Positions 52,939-60,452 of a stretch of 64,000 bases of DNA are shown in pieces. Numbering within the stretch: position 1 is the stretch's first letter; each line of letters opens with the position of its first letter. The notes beneath the pieces were generated by a model. That model saw only the letters and a list, made by a program, of their open reading frames with translations, had not been told where the DNA came from and searched no databases. The translations under genes and the position numbers were made by a program. Source of the DNA: JACKFE01 sp050248735 (GTDB taxonomy: Bacteria > Nitrospirota > Nitrospiria > Nitrospirales > UBA8639); contig JBFWRU010000009.1 of the NCBI GenBank assembly GCA_050248735.1, positions 62,001 through 126,000 of the forward strand, in the 5' to 3' direction.

Positions 52939-53925
52939 TTAAAAAAACTGAGGAAAGCTCTGCTGTAACGCCTTGTGTAACATCTCAGCAAACCTTTCAC
53001 CGGCTTTCCCGTTGGGATGCGCATCGGTAGGGGTGACCCAAAGCGATGAGGGATCTTCCCCCACGACAGAGGGCAGAAGATCGACAAATGGCATGCCATG
53101 CTTTTGGGCCTCTCCAAGCACAAGGTGCTGGACATTTTGAAAGGGATAGGGAGCCAACTCATGAAGTTCGGGATAATGGGCCAGAAGAAGAGCAATCCCG
53201 TGTTTTTTGCAAAAATCTGACAATCGGGCTAGAGCCTCCTGGGTGGCCAGCCAACCTGGCTCTTGAGACCGATACAGGTTTTGATAATAGGTTTTCCAAT
53301 CACTATGGCCTAAATACATTCGTTTGACGATATCGATTCGGCCGGCCAGATAGACCGCAGAGTAGAGGTTTTCGATTAACAAGTTTTCTTTACGTGTAGG
53401 AGTGGGCTCCGCATCGTTGATAAAGTAGTTGAGCACGACGATATCAGGCTGAAATCGATAACCTGTGTGAAGAAAATAAGCCACTTGCATGGCCGTGTTG
53501 CTGTTTCCAATTCCGGTGTTGAGGACTTCGTAGTGTTGTTTATCAGGAGCCTGATTTAACCTTTTCTCTAGAATGTTGGATGTGACTCCCTCTGGGGGAG
53601 CCCCCCATCCAAAGGTTATAGAATCTCCCAACATCATGATACGGATGACATTTGACGGTTTCTCCAAGGTATATTCCTGGTCGCGCCAGCCATGGGAGTT
53701 GATGGAAACAGGGACTCCCATGTATATGCCGGATTGACCGGGAACATGCTCATGGCCCATTCCTGATATGGAACTGACTCGTTTAAGATCCTTGGCATAC
53801 CGCCACATTTCAATATCAAAATTCTGTCCATCCGTTTGAGTCAAGCGGACATAGCCTTCAAGCATTACCAAGCTGAGCAGTGTTCCAAATAGAGTGAGGA
53901 CAAGGGCAAAAAGGAAGTTTTTCAC
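52939..53925 (-). CDS. SGNH/GDSL hydrolase, membrane-anchored
   Basis: The 328-aa product has an N-terminal membrane anchor (LFALVLTLFGTLLSLVMLEG), block I MLGDSITFGWG with Ser102, block III GIGNSNTAMQ, NYFINDAEP, and block V TDAHPNGKAG with Asp301 and His303. These are the elements of SGNH esterases, including polysaccharide O-acetyl-transferring or -removing enzymes. It is divergent from the carbamoyltransferase operon, and an SGNH protein next to carbamoyltransferase-SxtJ-DUF5989 genes is a recurrent arrangement, so it may act on the same glycan. Confidence 0.88.
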   Translation of the reverse strand: MKNFLFALVLTLFGTLLSLVMLEGYVRLTQTDGQNFDIEMWRYAKDLKRVSSISGMGHEHVPGQSGIYMGVPVSINSHGWRDQEYTLEKPSNVIRIMMLGDSITFGWGAPPEGVTSNILEKRLNQAPDKQHYEVLNTGIGNSNTAMQVAYFLHTGYRFQPDIVVLNYFINDAEPTPTRKENLLIENLYSAVYLAGRIDIVKRMYLGHSDWKTYYQNLYRSQEPGWLATQEALARLSDFCKKHGIALLLAHYPELHELAPYPFQNVQHLVLGEAQKHGMPFVDLLPSVVGEDPSSLWVTPTDAHPNGKAGERFAEMLHKALQQSFPQFF

Positions 53926-54322
53926 AGGAGTCCAAATTGAAGGAGTATAAAGTTTTCGGTGATGGTGAACCCTGGCGTTAGGCAGGGTGGTTAGACGAAG
54001 AAAGGTTCGACAGTAATAATGATATGAGAATGAGATGGTTATACCGTATTTCCCTCAGAGAGGAAAAGGGTTTTCGGCTGCCCCGGTTTTCTTGTTGAAC
54101 CATACAGAGACCAAAAAGGAAAATGACCTCGGATTCAAGGATCACTAACCCAATATCGTTGAGGGTTCTTATTGGAACTTTTGAGATTTTACCCTATTAT
54201 CTCCTATAAAACTCACTTATAATTAGGGCTGTAGAATTTTCCAGAGTATCTGGCCACCGGAAAATGCTTATTCATAAGTGACAGGAAGTAGACTCCATGC
54301 CTAGTCCCCGTTATTTGAATCG
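53926..54322. other. Divergent intergenic region, SGNH / carbamoyltransferase
   Basis: About 400 bp without genes. On the plus strand TTGAGA (54181-54186), an 18-bp spacer and TATAAA (54205-54210) form a possible promoter for the carbamoyltransferase operon; TATAAT at 54218-54223 is another candidate -10. Bases 54130-54240 are AT-rich. No operator repeat was recognised. Confidence 0.5.
54181..54210 (+). promoter_or_regulatory. Candidate promoter of the carbamoyltransferase operon
   Basis: -35 TTGAGA (54181-54186), spacer 18 bp, -10 TATAAA (54205-54210); the 5' leader would be about 105 nt to the ATG at 54323. Confidence 0.45.
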
Positions 54323-56191
54323 ATGACAACGAATCCAGAAAAATCCCATTCGATCCTCGGCGTGTCAGCCTATTACCACGATAGTGCCGCCTGTCTGGTC
54401 CAGGATGGCCGAATAGTGGCCGCGGCACAGGAGGAGCGCTTTACCCGCAAGAAACATGATGCCGGATTTCCGAAGTGTGCGGTGGATTTTTGCCTCCGCC
54501 ACGGAGGGTTGACACTCAATGCCGTGGATTATCTGGTGTTTTATGACAAGCCACTGGTGAAATTTGAACGGTTGCTGGAAACGTATCTGTCCTATGCGCC
54601 ACAGGGTATTCGCTCATTTATTACCGCCATGCCCGTGTGGTTAAAAGAAAAACTTTTTCTGCGTAAACTGCTGGAAGACGCGTTTCGCGAGGTCGGGGGG
54701 CTGGGGAAAAAAAGTCCTCTTCCCCCCATATTATTTGGTGAACATCATGAATCGCATGCGGCTGCGGCGTTTTTCCCGTCCCCGTATCAAGAGGCGGTCG
54801 TGCTGTGTATGGACGGAGTGGGTGAATGGGCCACCACGTCGGCGTGGGTTGGCCGGGGGAACAAACTGACGCCCCTCTGGGAAATCCCCTTTCCCCATTC
54901 GATAGGATTGCTGTACTCGGCTTTCACTTACTATACCGGCTTCAAGGTGAATTCTGGTGAATACAAAGTCATGGGCCTGGCTCCCTATGGAGAACCCAAG
55001 TTTGTCAAAACCATTTTGGATCATCTGATGGATGTAAAACCGGATGGGACATTTCGGCTCAACATGGACTATTTCGATTATTGTACCGGCCTTCGGATGA
55101 CCAACAAAAAATTCGATGGTCTGTTTGGCGGTCCGCCTCGTGAGCCGGAGAGTGCACTCACGCAACGAGAGATGGATTTGGCCAGATCTGTTCAGGAAGT
55201 GACCGAACTGGTCATGCTGCGGTTGGCCAATAGTCTGCATCAGGAAACCGGCATACCCAATCTGTGCTTATCGGGTGGCGTGGCCTTGAATTGCGTGGGC
55301 AATGGGCGGGTGCTTCGGGAAGGACCTTTTGCAAACTTATGGATTCAACCGGCTGCCGGGGATGCCGGAAGTGCGCTAGGCGCGGCGTTAAACGTCCATT
55401 ATCAATTTTTGGGTCAGGTCAGAAACCCTGAAGGTCCTCATGATGCCATGCGTGGGAGCTATTTAGGTCCGCATTTTTCCAATGAACAGATCGAAAAGAT
55501 CTTGCATACTCTCGATGCGAAATTTGAACGGGTGGAAGATCCCGATCTCTTCACCCGGGTGGCAAACCATTTGGCGCATGAAAAGGTCATTGGCTGGTTC
55601 CAGGGACCGATGGAATTCGGCCCGCGGGCTTTAGGAGGACGGAGCATACTGGGAGATCCCCGTAGTGAAAAAATGCAATCGGTCATGAACCTGAAAATTA
55701 AATATCGTGAATCATTTCGTCCCTTCGCCCCCTCGGTTTTGAGAGAGCGCGTGGCGGATTTTTTTGAAATGGATACCGATAGCCCCTATATGCTTCTGGT
55801 TGCCCCGGTTGTGGAAAAACGGCGTCGAATGTTGGAGGCAGACCAACAGAAACTGTGGGGCATTGAGCTCTTGAACGTTCCCAAGTCCGATATTCCGGCC
55901 GTGACCCATGTGGATTACTCAGCCAGGGTTCAGACGGTATCACCCACAGTGAATCCCCGTTACTATAAACTGCTCAAGGCCTTTGAAGGGCAAACAGGTT
56001 GTGGGGTGCTCATCAATACCTCCTTCAATGTCCGGGGGGAGCCGATCGTATGTACGCCGGAGGATGCCTATCGCTGTTTCATGCGGACGGAAATGGACGT
56101 GCTGGTTCTAGAAAACTGCATCCTGCTCAAAGAAGACCAAAAGCCGGTTCCCAAAGATGAAGCTTGGATGAAAGAATTTGAATTGGATTAG
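54323..56191 (+). CDS. Carbamoyltransferase (NodU/CmcH/TobZ family)
   Basis: Transfers a carbamoyl group from carbamoyl phosphate via a carbamoyl-adenylate to a hydroxyl. The 622-aa protein has the Kae1-like N-terminal domain with ILGVSAYYHDSAACLVQDG, AAQEERFTRKKHDAGFP and the metal-binding EHHESHAAAAFF (about 139-150), LSGGVALNCVGNGRVL, and a C-terminal domain with GPMEFGPRALGGRSILGDPR, FRPFAPSVL and NTSFNVRGEP. Length is normal for the family. It starts the operon with the SxtJ-like and DUF5989 genes. Substrate is unknown; glycan or small-molecule modification is likely. Confidence 0.93.
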   Translation: MTTNPEKSHSILGVSAYYHDSAACLVQDGRIVAAAQEERFTRKKHDAGFPKCAVDFCLRHGGLTLNAVDYLVFYDKPLVKFERLLETYLSYAPQGIRSFITAMPVWLKEKLFLRKLLEDAFREVGGLGKKSPLPPILFGEHHESHAAAAFFPSPYQEAVVLCMDGVGEWATTSAWVGRGNKLTPLWEIPFPHSIGLLYSAFTYYTGFKVNSGEYKVMGLAPYGEPKFVKTILDHLMDVKPDGTFRLNMDYFDYCTGLRMTNKKFDGLFGGPPREPESALTQREMDLARSVQEVTELVMLRLANSLHQETGIPNLCLSGGVALNCVGNGRVLREGPFANLWIQPAAGDAGSALGAALNVHYQFLGQVRNPEGPHDAMRGSYLGPHFSNEQIEKILHTLDAKFERVEDPDLFTRVANHLAHEKVIGWFQGPMEFGPRALGGRSILGDPRSEKMQSVMNLKIKYRESFRPFAPSVLRERVADFFEMDTDSPYMLLVAPVVEKRRRMLEADQQKLWGIELLNVPKSDIPAVTHVDYSARVQTVSPTVNPRYYKLLKAFEGQTGCGVLINTSFNVRGEPIVCTPEDAYRCFMRTEMDVLVLENCILLKEDQKPVPKDEAWMKEFELD

Positions 56192-56210
56192 GATCTACAA
56201 TACGATCATA

Positions 56211-56624
56211 ATGGCTACTGCAACCCATCAACGAAAATCTCCTCTTCCAGCCCAACTCCGGTCGTTTGGACTTCTTATGGCCGGGGTGTTTCTCCTGATT
56301 ACCCTCTGGCCTCTCATGATCCATGGCGAAGCGATTCGACTGTGGGCAGGACTCATTGGCGGGGCTTTTGGCCTATTAGGCCTCATCTGGCCCACGGGCC
56401 TTGAACCTGTTCATCGAATATGGATGATTATCGGGGAAAAACTGGGTTGGGTAAATTCCCGAATTATTCTGGGCATTATGTTTTATGGCATTTTTACGCC
56501 GGTGGCCCTGATGATGAGCCTCATGGGGAAGCGTCCGATTCAAAAGGGGTATGATTCCAAGGCGGATACCTATCGCGTGCTCAAAGAGGCTCGCGATCCC
56601 AAACATGTTTTGAAACCATTTTAG
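56211..56624 (+). CDS. SxtJ-family membrane protein
   Basis: Small protein of 137 aa named after a saxitoxin-cluster gene. Two to three hydrophobic segments are visible (SFGLLMAGVFLLITLWPLMI, LWAGLIGGAFGLLGLIWPTG, RIILGIMFYGIFTPVALMMS), followed by the family's C-terminal RPIQKGYDSKADTYRVLKE. It starts 19 bp after the carbamoyltransferase stop. Function is not established; the constant association with carbamoyltransferases suggests an accessory membrane role. An upstream ATG overlapping the preceding gene is unlikely. Confidence 0.88.
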   Translation: MATATHQRKSPLPAQLRSFGLLMAGVFLLITLWPLMIHGEAIRLWAGLIGGAFGLLGLIWPTGLEPVHRIWMIIGEKLGWVNSRIILGIMFYGIFTPVALMMSLMGKRPIQKGYDSKADTYRVLKEARDPKHVLKPF

Positions 56625-56637
56625 AGAGGATGCAGGC

Positions 56638-56790
56638 ATGACGAGTTTCCTGGGAGAATTATGGGATTTTATGCGCGAACGGAAAAAGTTCTGGCTGGCT
56701 CCCATTATTATCATGTTGTTGCTGTTAGGGGCTTTGATCATTCTCAGTGAAGGATCAGCCGTGGCTCCGTTTATCTATACCTTGTTTTAA
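56638..56790 (+). CDS. DUF5989-like small membrane protein
   Basis: A 50-residue protein beginning TSFLGELWDFMRERKKFW, then one TM helix (LAPIIIMLLLLGALIILSEG), ending SAVAPFIYTLF. This pattern (ELW-F-RERKK-W, single helix, PFIYTLF end) is that of the small DUF5989 family usually found after carbamoyltransferase and SxtJ genes. It is separated from the SxtJ-like gene by 13 bp, with GAGAGGATG upstream of the ATG. Function unknown. Confidence 0.88.
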   Translation: MTSFLGELWDFMRERKKFWLAPIIIMLLLLGALIILSEGSAVAPFIYTLF

Positions 56791-56939
56791 ATTTGGCCGG
56801 GGTTTCTGTGAATGGGATTTCATCGGAAGTTCTCCATCGATTCAGGAACGGCTCTCCTCACAAATTCTGATTAGATCGGTTCATAGCCCTGGTCCCAAAA
56901 ATTATGGAAAAATCAATCAGAATCTGACCTCTCACTAAC

Positions 56940-56970
56940 AAAGGAGGGAGCGTGTCGCTCCCTCCTTTTC
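56940..56970. terminator. Strong bidirectional-looking terminator
   Basis: A perfect 12-bp stem AAGGAGGGAGCG (56941-56952) with CGCTCCCTCCTT (56956-56967), TGT loop, followed by T residues on the plus strand and preceded by A residues. It ends the carbamoyltransferase operon and, read the other way, may end the opposing lipoprotein gene. Confidence 0.88.
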
Positions 56971-57018
56971 CTGCCCCGTTGGTCCTTGGTCTGAACAAGA
57001 GTCCGCTTCCGGTTCACT

Positions 57019-57336
57019 CTATGGTTTGGATTGACTGGCAGCATCTACCTCTTTCTGCGATCCCTGGTCAGGCGGAACGATGCTGGATCGAATTTCCTGT
57101 GAAGGATTCACAGCCTGCGCATCATGGAAGCTTGCCGCCTGCTGAAGGGAATCTTTCTGGGTTGGGGGAGATTGTCCTGGATCATTAGCCACCGATTGTC
57201 CCGTCACAGGGCTCTTGGCATCTCCCATGGGATAGCCCGGATGGTTGGGCAGCATGCCCGGGTTTCCAAAAACCAGGCAACCAGGAAACAGGAGAAAACT
57301 GGTTATCATTATTATGACTGATACTTTTGTCTTCAT
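57019..57336 (-). CDS. Small proline/glutamine-rich lipoprotein
   Basis: The 105-aa product starts at the ATG at 57336, preceded by an excellent AAGGAGGGAGG. A signal peptide (KVSVIIMITSFLLFPG) ends at a lipobox-like FPGC, so the protein is probably lipidated at Cys20. The mature part is short, polar and Pro/Gln/Ser-rich (NPGMLPNHPGYPMGDAKSPV, GQSPPTQKDSLQQ), probably disordered. No family recognised. The gene is between two other units and faces the strong terminator. Confidence 0.75.
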   Translation of the reverse strand: MKTKVSVIIMITSFLLFPGCLVFGNPGMLPNHPGYPMGDAKSPVTGQSVANDPGQSPPTQKDSLQQAASFHDAQAVNPSQEIRSSIVPPDQGSQKEVDAASQSKP

Positions 57337-57841
57337 CGCCCTCCCTCCTTTTGGAATAATGGACCAGGGGCTGGTGGAATTTGAGGAATGTATCCTCAAA
57401 AGCCAAATACCGACACTGAAACCCGCAATTCGTTCCGACAAGACAAGTCAACTGTCTTCTCAATGATCGGCCTTCCTGAAATTGGGAGCCAATTTACAGT
57501 CGGAACGGGAAAGAGATGTTCCTTAAGCCCGAGCAGTCCCAGCGGAGATGTGCAGGAGGATTTCTTGAGGGTGTAGAATAATACATATGCCCTCCTTTGG
57601 TGGGCGGTGGGAATAAGAGATATTAAATTTTATTCCCTCTTTTTCCAGTTGAGCAAGCCTTGAAAGGAATGGCAGGGGGATGAGATCCTGTAGAAGGGGA
57701 AAGCCATGTTTTTGTTAGATAATTTCAAAGGTACAGGGTCAACAGTCCTTGGCGCTTTTTCGTGTGAATGCACCGGGTTCCTCGATCAAGGAATGAAAAA
57801 ACAGCAAACCATTGTGGTTATTTTGTATAGAAAGGAATGCC
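57337..57841. other. Divergent intergenic region, lipoprotein / copper protein
   Basis: About 500 bp without a convincing gene. The short open frames seen have no recognisable content. No clear -35/-10 pair was found upstream of the copper-protein gene, although TTTTGTATAGA lies just before its start. Confidence 0.45.
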
Positions 57842-58222
57842 ATGTCGGCGTTATTGAGTAGGCACAAGATATTAATTGGTATACTGGGACTGATGGCGGT
57901 CGTCTCTGTTGGTTGGGCAAGCCCTGCCGGGATTCATATCCTTATTGACGGGTTATCTCCCTATTATTCTCCATACGTGGCTTCCGTGGTTACGGGAAGT
58001 CCTGTTGTATGGACCAATCCCACACCCAGCCCTCATACCGTGACGCATGATGGATGTAGGGATTCAGGGCCTTGTATGTTTGATTCTGGAGCCATTCTTC
58101 CCGGTGGATCTTATCAACTACCCATTCTCCCTCCAGGCCGGTATCCGTATCATTGCACCTTACACCCGATAATGCGTGGCATCCTGGAGGTGCAGGAGCA
58201 CCAGATGCCTGCTTCTACCTAA
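57842..58222 (+). CDS. Plastocyanin-like cupredoxin (type 1 copper)
   Basis: Small secreted electron carrier of 126 aa. A signal peptide (ILIGILGLMAVVSVGWA, cleaved near residue 26) precedes a cupredoxin fold with the type-1 copper ligands: His65 in SPHTVTHDG, Cys105, His108 and Met111 in YHCTLHPIM. AAAGGAA precedes the ATG. It is the kind of periplasmic copper protein common in nitrite-oxidising Nitrospira, but no partner oxidase or reductase is adjacent. Cysteines 72 and 78 could form a disulfide. Confidence 0.88.
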   Translation: MSALLSRHKILIGILGLMAVVSVGWASPAGIHILIDGLSPYYSPYVASVVTGSPVVWTNPTPSPHTVTHDGCRDSGPCMFDSGAILPGGSYQLPILPPGRYPYHCTLHPIMRGILEVQEHQMPAST

Positions 58223-58670
58223 ACGGTTGTGGATAATTCTTCCATCAAGTTGAGAAACGCCGACTGAGAGATTTTCAGTATTAGCTGACACACAATTCCC
58301 CTTGACTCTGAAAAATGGGGAATTATTATGTTCTAGAATACGTAAACTCTGAAATAGGCCAGGATTCACTTTTCTATCTGTCCTGGTACCAATACAATAA
58401 AAAGGCAAAAAACCGGAACGCAGGTTTATTGATTTGCCTGTCGTATCGAGTTCAACTCAAGACCCATGTCGAGATTTGAACACCCAACAGCATTCCCCGA
58501 TTTATTCATTCAGAGTAGCCAGGAGAACGAAGGAGATAAGCCCTTCTTCCGCCCTCCCCTGCTAATGACCTCGGTACAGGGTTCACTGACCGGTTGGATG
58601 AACACCACGCAAACAAATACTCGGCTTGAAAAGGTGGAATTTTGCAGAAAGGTCCGCCCGAGAGGGTACT
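58223..58670. other. Intergenic region with an inverted repeat
   Basis: About 450 bp without a supported gene. An 8-bp inverted repeat AATTCCCC (58294-58301) / GGGGAATT (58317-58324) lies 70 bp after the copper-protein gene and could be a weak terminator, although no T-run follows. The 3' part leads into the ABC operon with a GAGAGGG Shine-Dalgarno. Confidence 0.5.
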
Positions 58671-59627
58671 ATGCTAAAAATGGTTGAAATACAACATTTG
58701 ACCAAATCCTTCGGTTCGATCCTGGCGGTGAATGGTGTTTCATTCACGGTCGGCCAGGGGGAAGTGCTGGGGTTTTTGGGTCCGAATGGCGCGGGTAAAT
58801 CCACCACGATGAAAATGATTACCGGGTTTTTGAACCCTACGAGCGGAACCGTTCGAGTGTGCGGACACGATATTCAGGAGCAACCGCTTGAAGCCAAAAA
58901 GCGCATTGGATATTTACCCGAAGGTGCTCCGGCCTACCAGGATATGACTCCCGCGTCGTTCCTGAATTTTATTGGGGAAATGCGCGGAATGCGCGGGGAC
59001 AGCCTTCGAAAAGCCATTTCAGAAACCGTTGAAAAAGTGAATTTACAAACCGTCATGCATCAATCGATTGAAACGCTGTCAAAAGGATTTAAGCGGCGGG
59101 TGGGGTTGGCCCAGGCGATTCTCCATGATCCCGAAGTCCTGATATTGGATGAACCCACCGACGGGTTGGATCCCAATCAAAAGCACGAGGTGCGGACGCT
59201 CATTCGCGCCATGGCACAGCACAAAGCTATTATCCTGTCGACCCATATATTGGAGGAAGTGCATGCGGTTTGCACCCGGGCCATGATCATCGCCAAAGGC
59301 AAGGTAGTCAGTGACGGGACCCCGGCCGAGTTGGAAGGCAAGGCCCCGACGCATAACACCGTCTTGGTCACGGTCAGAGGCGTGGATCCCGAAGCCGCGA
59401 AGCACCAGTTTTTGACGGTGAAGGGAGTCAAAAAAGTCGAAGAGCGGGGAATAGATGGGGATCTGGTGCAATACAGGGTTTATCCGGATGACGGTCAATG
59501 GATTTTGGCTGATATCGGACAATTTGCCCGTGACCGGGGATGGGAAGTGCAGGAGTTGTATTTGGATCGTGGCCAATTGGACGAGGTTTTTCGTCTCTTG
59601 ACGACTTCAACTCAAGCACTGACCTAG
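58671..59627 (+). CDS. ABC transporter ATP-binding protein (GldA-like)
   Basis: ATPase of an ABC-2 exporter. The 318-aa protein has Walker A GPNGAGKST (37-45), Q-loop region, signature LSKGFKRRVGLAQAI, Walker B VLILDEPTDGLD and H-loop LSTHILEEV, then a C-terminal extension of about 90 residues. The start ATG at 58671 is supported by GAGAGGG. It heads an operon with an ABC-2 permease, a GldG-like protein and a DUF4340 protein, the organisation seen in gliding-motility-type Gld exporters, which are also widespread in non-gliding bacteria. Confidence 0.93.
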   Translation: MLKMVEIQHLTKSFGSILAVNGVSFTVGQGEVLGFLGPNGAGKSTTMKMITGFLNPTSGTVRVCGHDIQEQPLEAKKRIGYLPEGAPAYQDMTPASFLNFIGEMRGMRGDSLRKAISETVEKVNLQTVMHQSIETLSKGFKRRVGLAQAILHDPEVLILDEPTDGLDPNQKHEVRTLIRAMAQHKAIILSTHILEEVHAVCTRAMIIAKGKVVSDGTPAELEGKAPTHNTVLVTVRGVDPEAAKHQFLTVKGVKKVEERGIDGDLVQYRVYPDDGQWILADIGQFARDRGWEVQELYLDRGQLDEVFRLLTTSTQALT

Positions 59628-59657
59628 AGCCGAGGACAATGTGGTAAAGGAGGGGCT

Positions 59658-60392
59658 GTGGACCGGATTCGAGTGATATTCAAACGGGAGCTAACGGGGT
59701 ATTTTTCCACCCCGATTGCCGCCGTGTTCATTGTGATTTTTCTTTTGCTCAGCGGGGCGTTCACCTTCTATTTGGGAAACTTTTTCCCAAGAGGGCAGGC
59801 GGATCTCGTTCCATTTTTTGATTTCCATCCCTGGCTCTATTTGGTATTGATTCCGGCCTTAGCCATGCGCCTATGGGCGGAAGAGCGAAAATCGGGAACC
59901 ATCGAACTATTAATGACTCTCCCCGTGACCATGTGGGAGGCCGTGGTCGGAAAGTTTTTAGCAGCCTGGTGTTTCACCGGCATTGCCCTCGGGCTGACCT
60001 TCCCGATGTGGATCACCGTCAACATTTTAGGCGAACCGGATAATGGGGTGATTTTCGCCAGTTATATCGGCAGTTTTCTGATGGCGGGTGGGTTCCTGGC
60101 CATCGGCTCGTGCATGTCGGCACTCACCAAAAATCAGGTGATCGCCTTTGTCATCAGCGTCGTGATTTGCCTGGGGTTTATTTTAAGCGGGTTCCCGTTG
60201 GTGTTGGATTTCTTCAGTGCCTGGACGCCTCATGTCGTGATCAGTGCCATCAGCTCATTTAGCTTCCTAACCCATTTCCAGTCGATCAATAAAGGCGTCT
60301 TTGACCTCCGGGATATTCTCTTTTTTCTCTCGTTGATCGCGTTCTGGTTGTTTGCCACCGCGACGGTTATTGAAATGAAGAAAGCGGAGTAG
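59658..60392 (+). CDS. ABC-2 type permease (GldF-like)
   Basis: Six-helix integral membrane subunit of 244 aa. N-terminal VIFKRELTGYFSTPIAAVFI and YLVLIPALAMRLWAEERKSG, then TIELLMTLPVTMWEAVVGKF, are typical of the GldF/NosY permease group. The start is GTG at 59658 with AAGGAGGGG upstream. It works with the preceding ATPase; substrate unknown. Confidence 0.92.
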   Translation: MDRIRVIFKRELTGYFSTPIAAVFIVIFLLLSGAFTFYLGNFFPRGQADLVPFFDFHPWLYLVLIPALAMRLWAEERKSGTIELLMTLPVTMWEAVVGKFLAAWCFTGIALGLTFPMWITVNILGEPDNGVIFASYIGSFLMAGGFLAIGSCMSALTKNQVIAFVISVVICLGFILSGFPLVLDFFSAWTPHVVISAISSFSFLTHFQSINKGVFDLRDILFFLSLIAFWLFATATVIEMKKAE

Positions 60393-60452
60393 CATTCGTA
60401 CACCCGTGATCTGCATGAGCATTAAAGGGGCACTTTAGCCTAGGGAGCATTC

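Noticed and set aside
58466..58687. 73-codon open frame before the ABC operon
   Set aside because: It overlaps the ATPase start and its Shine-Dalgarno, and its composition is not protein-like (no fold pattern, no ribosome-binding site).
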